From an uncultured Lysobacter sp. (GTDB lineage: Bacteria; Pseudomonadota; Gammaproteobacteria; Xanthomonadales; Xanthomonadaceae), in the NCBI GenBank assembly GCA_902805755.1, contig CADCUA010000299.1, positions 1-8,207 on the forward strand: a stretch of 8,207 nucleotides of DNA. The letters run 5' to 3'. Made by a program: the position numbers and the translations under genes. This document shows positions 1 to 5,817 of this stretch, in pieces. How positions within the stretch are numbered: the stretch's first letter is position 1; the number at the start of each line of letters is the position of its first letter. The notes below the pieces were generated by a model. It was not told the origin of the DNA. It did not search any database and was given only the letters and a program-made list of their open reading frames with translations.

Positions 1-1
1 C

Positions 2-385
2 CACGGCGCGATCACCGTGCAGGCGAAATTCGCCGGCAACGTACAGCCCGACACGGTGTGGACGTGGAACGCGATCGGCAAGCGCAAGGGCGCGTGGAAA
101 CTCGGCAAGGATGCGCCCGAAGGCCGGCAGGGTTTCCTGCTCAATCACCTGATCTCCGACATCACTCCGCGCGGCGATTACGCGAATGCCGACCCTGTTA
201 CCGGACAGGCCGCGTGGTTCGACCTGCGCGTGCGCATCGAGCGCGCCGAAGCCCCGGTGGCGCCCGATGGCGAACGCGAGGTGTCGCCGGGTTTCGCGCC
301 GCTCGCATTGGGCAGTGCATCCGAGCAGCCGCTGCGCTACGGCGCGCAGTTCCGTCGCGACCGCAACACCCGCGAGGCCTCATGA
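2..385 (+). CDS. Molybdopterin oxidoreductase catalytic subunit, C-terminal end only (SoeA-like)
   Basis: The reading frame is open from the first bases of the window (HGAITVQAKF...) to a TGA at 383-385, so only the last 127 residues are present and the true start lies upstream. The segment looks like the C-terminal molybdopterin-guanine-dinucleotide-binding domain of the DMSO reductase superfamily plus its tail. Phrases such as VWTWNAIGKRKGAW and YANADPVTGQAAWFDLRVRI resemble, from memory, the end of quinone-linked sulfite dehydrogenase SoeA and close relatives. The enzyme would oxidise or reduce a small substrate at the Mo centre and pass electrons to the iron-sulfur subunit encoded downstream. 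The stop overlaps the next ATG (ATGA, 382-385), implying translational coupling. The substrate cannot be fixed from this fragment. Whether the protein carries a Tat signal, which would separate cytoplasmic SoeA from periplasmic DmsA, lies outside the window. Confidence 0.8.
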   Translation, partial: HGAITVQAKFAGNVQPDTVWTWNAIGKRKGAWKLGKDAPEGRQGFLLNHLISDITPRGDYANADPVTGQAAWFDLRVRIERAEAPVAPDGEREVSPGFAPLALGSASEQPLRYGAQFRRDRNTREAS

Positions 386-594
386 ACCGCAATCGCATCC
401 TCACCGGCTGGACCTGCCTCGGGCTCGCGTTCGTCGTCATCGTCCTGCTCGCCACCGGCGTCGTCGAATCGCCCGGCCTGCGCGCTGCACGTTCGCTGGG
501 CGAGTTGCTCGCCGGCTTCGCTGTGCCGGTGCTGATCGCGCTTGCGCTGTTCGTCGCGGGCCTGTGGTTGATCAAGAAGCCGCGCCACCGATGA
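382..594 (+). CDS. Small two-helix membrane protein within the molybdoenzyme operon
   Basis: This 70-residue protein starts at the ATG inside the ATGA overlap with the catalytic subunit and ends in another ATGA overlap with the iron-sulfur subunit (591-594). Two hydrophobic segments are visible, at about residues 7-27 and 43-64, joined by a short loop (ESPGLRAARSLGE). The tail is strongly basic (IKKPRHR), suggesting both termini face the cytoplasm. It has no cysteine cluster, histidine pair or other cofactor motif; the only cysteine is C12. I do not recognise the family. Its place between the Mo and Fe-S subunits, with coupled start and stop, suggests a small accessory or stabilising subunit of the complex. 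That is inference from position only. Coding use (G/C-rich third positions) matches its neighbours. Confidence 0.75.
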   Translation: MNRNRILTGWTCLGLAFVVIVLLATGVVESPGLRAARSLGELLAGFAVPVLIALALFVAGLWLIKKPRHR

Positions 595-1433
595 CCGCGC
601 TGCCGCCTCCATCCAGAAAGAAGCTCGGCCTGGTGATCGATCTCGACACCTGCGTGGGCTGCCATGCCTGCGCGGTGAGCTGCAAGGAATGGAACGCGGG
701 CGGCCATGCCGCGCCGCTCACCGACGAGCGGCCGTACGGCAAGGACCCGACCGGCGTGTGGTTCAACCGCGTGCACAGCTATGAGCTTGCGGCGACGGAT
801 TTCTCAACGCCCGCGCACGACCCGGGCACGCACGACGCGCTCGGCATGTCGAGTTCGAACACCCAGGCCTGCACCTCGAACCCGCCGCTCGCGCAGCTGG
901 TCGCGCAGCCGGCGATGACGCTGCATTTCCCGCGCAGCTGCCTGCACTGCGAGACGCCGGCGTGCGTGACCGTGTGCCCGACCGGCGCGAGCTACAAGCG
1001 CGCCGAGGACGGCATCGTGCTGGTCGATGAAGCCAAGTGCATCGGCTGCAAGCTGTGCTCGTGGGCCTGCCCGTACGGCGCGCGCGAGTACAGCGAGGTC
1101 GAGGGCGTGATGAAGAAATGCACGCTGTGCATCGACCGCATCTACAACGAACACCTCGACGAAGCCGAGCGCCAGCCGGCCTGCGTGCAGGCCTGCCCGA
1201 CGCGCGCGCGTCACTTCGGCGACCTCGGCGATCCGGAATCGAAAGTCTCCAAGCTGGTGGCCGCGCGCGGCGGCGTCGACCTGATGCCGGAGCTCGGCTA
1301 CAAGCCGGTCAACAAGTACCTGCCGCCGCGCCCGCGCCGCGCGGCGCCGACCGACGCCGCGCCTGACGAGGCGCTGGATACGAACGCACTGCCGCCGGTG
1401 CTGCGCTGGCTAGACCGCGTGCTGTCGCGATGA
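591..1433 (+). CDS. soeB: Four-cluster [4Fe-4S] electron-transfer subunit of molybdoenzyme (SoeB/DmsB-like)
   Basis: This 280-residue ferredoxin-like subunit has four complete cysteine groups: C21/C24/C27/C31, C117/C120/C125/C129, C150/C153/C156/C160 and C177/C180/C198/C202. That is the standard set of the DmsB/PsrB/SoeB family, which relays electrons between the Mo subunit and the membrane anchor. The N-terminal VIDLDTCVGCHACAVSCKEW and the SWACPYGAREY and CTLCIDRIYNE stretches fit the SoeB-type branch better than E. coli DmsB, from memory. The stretch between groups I and II is long (residues 32-116), with an extra-looking polar segment around 67-107 that contains an additional Cys94. After the last cluster comes a 70-80 residue tail with a Pro/Arg-rich patch. 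The ATG is in an ATGA overlap with the preceding gene, and no separate Shine-Dalgarno is evident. The fold call is very secure; the symbol is tentative because DMSO reductase-like enzymes share the layout. Confidence 0.9.
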   Translation: MTALPPPSRKKLGLVIDLDTCVGCHACAVSCKEWNAGGHAAPLTDERPYGKDPTGVWFNRVHSYELAATDFSTPAHDPGTHDALGMSSSNTQACTSNPPLAQLVAQPAMTLHFPRSCLHCETPACVTVCPTGASYKRAEDGIVLVDEAKCIGCKLCSWACPYGAREYSEVEGVMKKCTLCIDRIYNEHLDEAERQPACVQACPTRARHFGDLGDPESKVSKLVAARGGVDLMPELGYKPVNKYLPPRPRRAAPTDAAPDEALDTNALPPVLRWLDRVLSR

Positions 1434-1495
1434 ATCCTGAGCTGCGGTCGCGCGCGCTCGCCGCGCCGACGACGATGCATGCGAGCGTGCGCTGA
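1430..1495 (+). CDS. Possible 21-codon coupling mini-ORF between soeB-like and soeC-like genes
   Basis: An ATG at 1430 overlaps the stop of the iron-sulfur gene as ATGA. It opens a 21-codon frame (MNPELRSRALAAPTTMHASVR) whose TGA at 1493-1495 overlaps the start of the anchor gene as TGATG. It exactly spans the only non-overlapping gap in the operon, so ribosomes could pass from one gene to the next without release. Neither ATG has a clear Shine-Dalgarno. The peptide has no recognisable motif, so if translated it is more likely a coupling device than a functional product. Chance is a real alternative, because short open frames are common in sequence this rich in GC. Confidence 0.3.
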   Translation: MNPELRSRALAAPTTMHASVR

Positions 1496-2445
1496 TGCAT
1501 CCGGCGTTCTCCGTCATCGTCTTCAGCACGCTGTCCGGCGCCGGTTACGGGCTGATTGCCCTGATCGCGCTCGCGATGCTGACTGCCGCCACGCCGGCGC
1601 GGGCGCTGCTGCCATTGCTCGCGCTCGCCGCGCTGCTGGTGACGGCCGGCCTGCTGAGCTCGCTCGCGCATCTGGGCAAGCCCGCGCGTGCATGGCGTGC
1701 GTTCTCGCAGTGGCGCACCTCGTGGCTGTCACGCGAAGGCGTCGCCGCGCTTGCGACGTACGTGCCGGTGGTGGCACTCGGCGCCACGCTGCTGCCGCAG
1801 ATGCTCACGGGCGATGCGCACGCGCCCGCGCAGCCGGGCAATGCGCTCGGCGTTGCGGCCGCGGTGCTGGCGCTCGCAGGCGCAGTGGTCACGGTGGTCT
1901 GCACGGCAATGATCTACGCCTCGCTCAAACCGATTCCGGCGTGGTGCCATCGCCTGGTGCTGCCGGGCTATCTGCTGTTCGCACTGCTGACGGGCGCGGC
2001 GCTGCTGGCAGCGGGCATCGCAGTCGCGGGCGGCGATGCACGGCCGTGGGCGGCCCTGCTCGCGCTCGCGTCGATCGCGATGGCCGCGGTGAAGCAGCGC
2101 TACTGGCAGGCCATCGATACATCGCCGCTGCCGTTCAACCGCGGCGATGCGGTCGGCCTGCCGGATCGCCAGGTCAGCGTGTTCGAACGCCCGCACACGC
2201 AGGGCAACTACCTCACGCGCGAAATGGGCTTCGTGGTTGCGCGCCGGCATGCACGACGCCTGCGCGTGATCGCGCTGCTGCTGTTCGGCGCACTGCCGCT
2301 GCTGGCGGCGCTGTGCGCATGGTGGCTGCCCGGCACCGCGATGTTCGTCCTGCCGCTGGCAGCGGCGAGCACATTAACCGGCGCGCTGGTGGAACGCTGG
2401 CTGTTCTTCGCCCAGGCGCGGCATCTGGTGGCGCTGTACTACTGA
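1495..2445 (+). CDS. soeC: DmsC-type membrane anchor subunit of molybdoenzyme (SoeC-like)
   Basis: This 316-residue polytopic membrane protein has about eight hydrophobic segments: roughly residues 5-30, 36-57, 84-103, 117-142, 154-178, 184-199, 255-278 and 280-297. It belongs to the DmsC/YnfH anchor family, which exchanges electrons with the quinone pool and holds the Mo and Fe-S subunits at the membrane. Visible family marks are HLGKPARAWRAFSQWRTSWL (60-79) after the second helix, the IYASLKPIPAW turn (140-150) and the ERWLFFAQARH end (300-310). The polar loop 206-250, with ERPHTQGNYLTREMGF (231-246), also fits. The ATG at 1495 is chosen because it gives the usual MHPAFSVIVFSTLSGAGYGL start. 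It overlaps the stop of the mini-ORF at 1430-1495. This is the last gene of the operon; no same-strand gene follows for more than 400 bases. Confidence 0.88.
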   Translation: MHPAFSVIVFSTLSGAGYGLIALIALAMLTAATPARALLPLLALAALLVTAGLLSSLAHLGKPARAWRAFSQWRTSWLSREGVAALATYVPVVALGATLLPQMLTGDAHAPAQPGNALGVAAAVLALAGAVVTVVCTAMIYASLKPIPAWCHRLVLPGYLLFALLTGAALLAAGIAVAGGDARPWAALLALASIAMAAVKQRYWQAIDTSPLPFNRGDAVGLPDRQVSVFERPHTQGNYLTREMGFVVARRHARRLRVIALLLFGALPLLAALCAWWLPGTAMFVLPLAAASTLTGALVERWLFFAQARHLVALYY

Positions 2446-2879
2446 AGCGGTGCGCGACGGTTTCAGCCCCGGGCGCGTGAACCCCGCGCGCTTGCTGCCC
2501 GCATCGATGCGCGATCTACCCATTCCGCTTTCGCCCGCCTGTCGATGCGAAAGGTCAGCAGCAGGCGGCGTTGGACATCGCCACCAACGTCCAAAGTCGA
2601 TTGCATGCACGCCTCGACCCGCCGGCCCAACGTGCGACCGGTCGATGCGGGCCCTGCACGGACACCTGGGCCGCGTGCACATGCTTCGTTTTCTTTCACA
2701 GTCGACTTGGCCCATCAGGCGCACCCTTGTGGTCGTGCTGCGTCCACCAGTCGTGCTCGCTCGATGCACGGTTTCGCGACGGCGCCACGAGAGGCCGTGC
2801 GTGTGCGGTCGCGCACGCAACAACCCGTTCAGCTTCTGCTGGTTAGCCTCGAGCCTCAACGTCCGGTCCCATTCCTGCC
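2446..2879. other. 434-base stretch without a convincing gene
   Basis: Open frames cross this stretch in several phases on both strands. Their translations are Arg/Pro/Ser-rich with no domain, and none shows the third-position G/C pattern of the neighbouring genes. A perfect 10-base palindrome, GCATCGATGC, lies at 2501-2510, and related TCGATGC half-sites recur near 2542, 2641 and 2761. A weak dyad occurs just after the soeC-like stop (GGTTTCA 2459-2465 with TGAACC 2478-2483). The stretch also holds the only T-rich run nearby (2687-2697). It presumably contains the end of the molybdoenzyme transcript and the promoter of the following gene, but I could not place a convincing -35/-10 pair. Confidence 0.5.
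2655..2697 (+). terminator. Weak stem-loop followed by a T-rich run, possible end of the molybdoenzyme transcript
   Basis: TGCACG (2655-2660) pairs with CGTGCA (2674-2679) around a 13-base loop, and a T-rich run (TTCGTTTTCTTT) follows after a few bases. The stem is short and the T run is set back, so a typical intrinsic terminator is doubtful. It is listed because it is the only stem plus T-tract combination downstream of the operon. Confidence 0.2.
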
Positions 2880-3392
2880 ATGCGCTTGCCTGTCCATCGC
2901 TGCCTCCGCTTGATCGCTCGGCCCGCCGGTTTTGCGCGCTTGGGCGCGGCTCGTTCGCTCGCGGGCGGCGTTGTGCTGGTCGGCGGAATGCTGCTGCACG
3001 GCGGTGGCGTGGCGGTGGCCCAGGCCGGGGCTGCGGGCTGTCCGCAGGCGCCCGGGGCCGTGCGCATGATCGGCAGTGCGAAGCACGACGGCTGGGTGTG
3101 CGAGGCAAAGCTGCTGAAGACGGACGAGGAAGTGCTGCATGTCTATGTCGGCGCACGGCCACAGCCGCCGAAGGACCTGCGTTACCACAGCACCACCGGC
3201 TCGACCGGACAGCCGCTGGTGTGGTTCGTGGCCTCCAGCGATGATCCCGAGCAGCGCAGCCGCAAGACCTATTACGCGTTCCTGCCGCTCAAGGGCCGCG
3301 CGAACGCGGTGATGATGGCGTACTTCACCACCTGCACTGAAGACGACTTCCGTCGCCGCGCCCGCGTCGCGTCGCAGCTGCGCATCGTCTAG
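2880..3392 (+). CDS. Small exported protein of unknown function
   Basis: This 170-residue protein begins with an Arg-rich n-region (residues 1-25) and a hydrophobic core (about 27-39). An AVAQA/G region at 45-50 fits signal peptidase I cleavage, so the mature protein of about 120 residues is probably periplasmic or outside the cell. Mature cysteines are C54, C74 and C152; a disulfide is possible. The middle (KHDGWVCEAKLLKTDEEVLH, YHSTTGSTGQPLVWFVASSD) is well-behaved globular sequence with strong third-position G/C preference, which supports a real gene. I do not recognise the family. The ATG at 2880 has no clear Shine-Dalgarno; it is chosen because it supplies the signal peptide, whereas the next ATG (M37) would cut through it. 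GAAGC at 50-54 is not a proper lipobox. Overlapping frames on the other strand look like shadows. Confidence 0.68.
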   Translation: MRLPVHRCLRLIARPAGFARLGAARSLAGGVVLVGGMLLHGGGVAVAQAGAAGCPQAPGAVRMIGSAKHDGWVCEAKLLKTDEEVLHVYVGARPQPPKDLRYHSTTGSTGQPLVWFVASSDDPEQRSRKTYYAFLPLKGRANAVMMAYFTTCTEDDFRRRARVASQLRIV

Positions 3393-3425
3393 CGTCCCGC
3401 GCACGAAACACTGTGTCATCTGCAT

Positions 3426-3446
3426 GGCGGGCGCGACGCGCCTGCC
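3426..3446 (+). terminator. GC-rich hairpin downstream of the exported-protein gene
   Basis: GGCGGGC (3426-3432) pairs with GCGCCTGCC-side bases 3440-3446 as a 7-base stem containing one G-T pair, around the loop GCGACGC. It lies 33 bases after the stop at 3392. There is no following T run, so it may be a transcript-end stabiliser rather than a classic intrinsic terminator. Confidence 0.35.
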
Positions 3447-3474
3447 TGCCGGCCGCTCAGGACCCGGGCTGGAA

Positions 3475-3480
3475 TAGAAT
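3475..3480 (+). promoter_or_regulatory. -10-like TAGAAT upstream of the small membrane-protein gene
   Basis: TAGAAT differs from TATAAT at one position and stands out in a GC-rich gap. It is 67 bases upstream of the ATG at 3548. No convincing -35 hexamer lies 16-18 bases upstream, so the call is weak. Confidence 0.3.
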
Positions 3481-3547
3481 GCAGCGCCCTTCGCGCGCCG
3501 CTGACGGTGCACGATACCCGTGACCCTGGCGCGCCACCTGGACGCTC

Positions 3548-3913
3548 ATGACCCTGCGCGATATCCACAAGAATTCGATGTTCCACATGCTCATGCTCTA
3601 TCTGGTGAGCCTGGGTGCATTGGTCGCGGCCTATCAGCTGGTGCGTTGCGCTGCAGGCGCGATCTCCCCGAACGCAGCGCGCGCCGCTGCACCGTCGACT
3701 TCGCTGGGCGAGATCGCGGCATGGGTTTGCGCGAACAGCCTGGCGCTGTGCGCAGTGGTGGGCGCGGCTTCGCTGGTCGCGCTGGTGGTGACGATCATGC
3801 GCGCCCGCACGCGCGAGGCGAACATGGTCGGCATGGCCGTGCTGGCGGTGCTGAACTGCCTTTTCAGCGTTGGCCTGATGGGCATCGTGCTCATGAGCGC
3901 GACCGGCGTCTAG
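3548..3913 (+). CDS. Small membrane protein with three predicted helices, function unknown
   Basis: This 121-residue protein has hydrophobic segments at about residues 13-34, 56-84 and 93-117. A short Ala/Pro-rich loop (39-52) lies between the first two, and a basic turn (MRARTRE, 84-90) precedes the third. By the positive-inside pattern the 84-92 loop would face the cytoplasm. C34, C61, C68 and C104 are present but form no cofactor motif. I do not recognise the family. The ATG at 3548 lacks a clear Shine-Dalgarno; M11 (3578) is an alternative start that keeps all helices. It stands alone, converging with hemC, so the neighbours say little about its role. Composition matches the rest of the window. 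Confidence 0.65.
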   Translation: MTLRDIHKNSMFHMLMLYLVSLGALVAAYQLVRCAAGAISPNAARAAAPSTSLGEIAAWVCANSLALCAVVGAASLVALVVTIMRARTREANMVGMAVLAVLNCLFSVGLMGIVLMSATGV

Positions 3914-3934
3914 GACCGGCGCGATGCGTCACGC

Positions 3935-3956
3935 CGCCGCTTTCAGGCGAGCGGCG
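3935..3956. terminator. Hairpin between convergent genes
   Basis: CGCCGC (3935-3940) and GCGGCG (3951-3956) form a perfect 6-base stem around TTTCAGGCGA, extendable by one T-A pair. It sits between the convergent membrane-protein gene (ends 3913) and hemC (ends 3999), where a two-way terminator would be expected. There is no T run on either side, so support comes mainly from position. Confidence 0.3.
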
Positions 3957-3998
3957 CGAATAACGCAGATGGATCCACGGCGCGGGGCGATTCGCGCG

Positions 3999-4943
3999 TC
4001 AGGAACGGAACGGCCCCGTGTCCGGCTCGGCGCCGGCCGCAATCAGCTCACCCGCGCCCTGCGCGAGCAGCGCCTGCGCAACGCGCATGCCCAGCAGCTC
4101 CGATGTGCTCGCCTCGCCCTCGGCCTGCGCACGCACCGATCGCCCGTCCTGTGCGGAGCCGACCAGACCGTCCAGCGCAAGCATCGCGCCCGACAGCTGT
4201 GCGAACGCCGCCACCGGCACGTGGCAACTGCCGTGCAGCGCGCGGTTCATGGCGCGCTCGGCCTCGACGCAGGTACGCGTCGGCGCATGGTCCAGTGCCG
4301 CGCACAGGGCGATGACTTCAGCATCGTCGTCGCGGCATTCGATCGCGATCGCGCCCTGGGCCGGTGCGGGCAGCCAGTCCGGCGCCTGCAGCCGCATGCG
4401 GATGCGTGATTCGAATCCCAGCCGCTGCAGCCCTGCGCACGCCAGCACCAGCGCGTCGTATTCGCCCGCGTCCAGCTTCGCGAGCCGCGTGTTGACGTTG
4501 CCGCGCACATCGCGCAGCACCAGGTCCGGCCGCCGCGCACGCAATTGCGCCTGGCGCCGCAGCGAGGCAGTGCCCACGACCGCGCCCGGCGGCAACGCGT
4601 CGATGCCGTCATGGCGGTTGCTGACGAACGCATCGGCGTAATCGCCGCGTTCGAGCACGGCCGGCAGGACAAAGCCCGCGTCCAGCTCCATCGGCACGTC
4701 TTTCAGTGAATGCACCGCGCAGTCGGCCTCGCCGCGCTGCATCGCGAGCTCAAGCTCTTTCAGGAAAAGGCCCTTACCGCCGATCGCGGCGAGCGAGCGG
4801 TCCAGCACCTCGTCGCCGCGCGTGCTCATCGGCACCAGCACGACCTCCAGTCCCGGATGGTGCGCGCGCAGCGCCGCGGCGACGTGTTCGCTCTGCCACA
4901 GGGCAAGCGGGCTTTTACGGGTGGCGATGCGCAGCAGGGTCAT
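3999..4943 (-). CDS. hemC: Porphobilinogen deaminase (hydroxymethylbilane synthase)
   Basis: This 314-residue HemC has the usual family length. It joins four porphobilinogen units into hydroxymethylbilane in the cytoplasm, a core step to haem, sirohaem and other tetrapyrroles. Visible marks are the [13 protein letters not shown] start (5-17), [11 protein letters not shown] (55-65), HSLKDVP (78-84) with the catalytic Asp82, and [11 protein letters not shown] (124-134). VRGNVNTRL (146-154), [11 protein letters not shown] (192-202) and [15 protein letters not shown] (229-243) follow, with Cys240 as the residue that anchors the dipyrromethane cofactor. All key residues are intact. The ATG at 4943 gives the conserved N-terminus, has no Shine-Dalgarno, and is preceded by a -10-like GATAAT. 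It lies 57 bases downstream of the AlgR-like regulator gene, an order also known from Pseudomonas, so it may be read both from its own promoter and from the regulator's. hemD does not follow it here. Confidence 0.97.
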   Translation of the reverse strand: MTLLRIATRKSPLALWQSEHVAAALRAHHPGLEVVLVPMSTRGDEVLDRSLAAIGGKGLFLKELELAMQRGEADCAVHSLKDVPMELDAGFVLPAVLERGDYADAFVSNRHDGIDALPPGAVVGTASLRRQAQLRARRPDLVLRDVRGNVNTRLAKLDAGEYDALVLACAGLQRLGFESRIRMRLQAPDWLPAPAQGAIAIECRDDDAEVIALCAALDHAPTRTCVEAERAMNRALHGSCHVPVAAFAQLSGAMLALDGLVGSAQDGRSVRAQAEGEASTSELLGMRVAQALLAQGAGELIAAGAEPDTGPFRS

Positions 4944-4949
4944 GCCCGT

Positions 4950-4955
4950 ATTATC
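4950..4955 (-). promoter_or_regulatory. -10-like GATAAT six bases before the hemC start
   Basis: On the minus strand the sequence reads GATAAT-ACGGGC-ATG. The hexamer matches TATAAT at five of six positions, and a start site 6-7 bases downstream would fall at or next to the A of ATG, giving a leaderless or nearly leaderless mRNA. No Shine-Dalgarno precedes the ATG. No convincing -35 is seen at 16-19 bases, which lowers confidence. Confidence 0.42.
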
Positions 4956-5000
4956 GCCGCTAGTCGCAGCCGTGGGCCGGGCCAGGTCCGCCTCGATGCG

Positions 5001-5723
5001 CTACAGCAGTTGCAGCTGCTCGCGAAGCGCCGGCACGCAGCGGCGGCTGACTTCCAGCGGCTGGCGCGCGTGGCGCAGCACCGCGTGCACGTGGCCGTCG
5101 GTGCTGCGCTTGAGCTCGACGATCTCCTCGCGCGCGACCAGGCAGTTGCGGTGGATGCGCACGAAGCGCTCGCCGAACTCCTCCTCCAGCGACTTCAGCG
5201 ATTCCTCGATCAGGTCCTCGCCGCGCGCGTGGTGGACGATGACGTACTTCTCCTCGGCGTGCAGGTAGCGCACGTCCTCGATCGGGATCAGGCGCAGGCT
5301 GCCGCGCAGCCGCGCGCACAGGTGCTTGCGCCGCGAGGTTCGCGGCGCAGCCACCCCGCGCCCGGCCAGGAACTGGCGCGCGCGCTCGAGCGCAGCAGCG
5401 AGGCGCTCGGCGCGCACGGGCTTGACCAGGTAATCGATCGCCTCGGCCTCGAACGCCGACAGCGCGTGCTCGTCGAAAGCGGTGCAGAACACGACTGCCG
5501 GCCGCGGCTCGAACGTCGCGAGCTGGCGCGCCGTCTCCAGCCCGTCCATGCCCGGCATCGAGATGTCCAGCAGCACGAGGTCGGGCCGGTGCTCGGCGCA
5601 GGCCTGCAGCGCGGCCGGTCCGTCGGCGACGGCCGCCACGACCTCGACCCCGGGCTGATCGCGAAGCAGCGAGCGCATGCGCTCGCGTGCCAGCGGCTCG
5701 TCATCGGCGACCACCACTCTCAT
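5001..5723 (-). CDS. algR: AlgR/LytTR-family response regulator
   Basis: This 240-residue two-domain regulator has a receiver domain (about 1-118) with acidic pocket D7/D8, phospho-acceptor D53 in LVLLDISMPGMDG, T81 and K101 (DYLVKP). A short linker leads to a LytTR DNA-binding domain (about 134-238) with DVRYLHAEEKYV, EESLKSLEEEF and FVRIHRNCLV. All phosphorylation residues are present, so it should respond to a histidine kinase or small phosphodonor. Family members bind direct repeats and control exopolysaccharide, type IV pili and similar surface traits; the targets here are unknown. Gene order algR-hemC matches Pseudomonas aeruginosa, where algZ/fimS precedes algR, but here the upstream neighbour is a carboxylesterase. 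The ATG at 5723 is chosen because the receiver starts directly (MRVVVADDEPLARERM). It is preceded by GGGGAG (5730-5735) at a 6-base spacing. Confidence 0.93.
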   Translation of the reverse strand: MRVVVADDEPLARERMRSLLRDQPGVEVVAAVADGPAALQACAEHRPDLVLLDISMPGMDGLETARQLATFEPRPAVVFCTAFDEHALSAFEAEAIDYLVKPVRAERLAAALERARQFLAGRGVAAPRTSRRKHLCARLRGSLRLIPIEDVRYLHAEEKYVIVHHARGEDLIEESLKSLEEEFGERFVRIHRNCLVAREEIVELKRSTDGHVHAVLRHARQPLEVSRRCVPALREQLQLL

Positions 5724-5729
5724 CGCAGT

Positions 5730-5735
5730 CTCCCC
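5730..5735 (-). promoter_or_regulatory. Shine-Dalgarno deciding the algR start
   Basis: GGGGAG on the minus strand lies six bases upstream of the ATG at 5723. It rules out longer readings of this frame, which stays open far upstream across the esterase gene. Confidence 0.7.
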
Positions 5736-5753
5736 GCGTGGTGCAACGCCCCG

Positions 5754-5782
5754 ATAGTAGCGCTGCGCCGGGGAGCGGTCAC
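5754..5782 (-). promoter_or_regulatory. Sigma70-like promoter of the algR-hemC unit
   Basis: The minus strand reads GTGACC (5782-5777), a 17-base spacer, then TACTAT (5759-5754). The -35 matches TTGACA at four of six positions and the -10 matches TATAAT at four of six, with ideal spacing. Predicted transcription starts near 5747, giving a leader of about 24 bases that includes the GGGGAG ribosome binding site. It lies in the 94-base gap between the esterase and the regulator. Confidence 0.5.
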
Positions 5783-5817
5783 CAGACTCGGCCGTAGCCG
5801 CCCGGGGGCGCCGCGCG

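Noticed and set aside
2540..2545. TGTCGA on the + strand in the gene-free stretch, as an ECF42-type site
   Set aside because: The bases at the expected -10 position (AGGC) do not match, and no DGPF gene follows.
2374..3162. - strand open frame across the gene-free stretch
   Set aside because: The translation is Arg/Ser/Pro-rich, it overlaps the ends of two better genes, and no start signal or domain is visible.
2450..3244. + strand open frame crossing into the exported-protein gene in another phase
   Set aside because: It shares no codon character with its neighbours; the overlapping frame at 2880-3392 has a signal peptide and proper third-position bias.
3520..3963. Alternative + strand frame over the three-helix membrane protein
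   Set aside because: Its product is Arg/Gly-rich shadow sequence, whereas the 3548 frame gives clear membrane helices.
5730..5775. Alternative pairing of CTCCCC (5775-5770, minus strand) with either the downstream CGGGG or the algR ribosome binding site GGGGAG, resembling a translational switch
   Set aside because: The CTCCCC segment lies in the spacer of the predicted algR promoter, upstream of its start site, so it would be absent from that transcript; it could matter only for read-through from the esterase gene.
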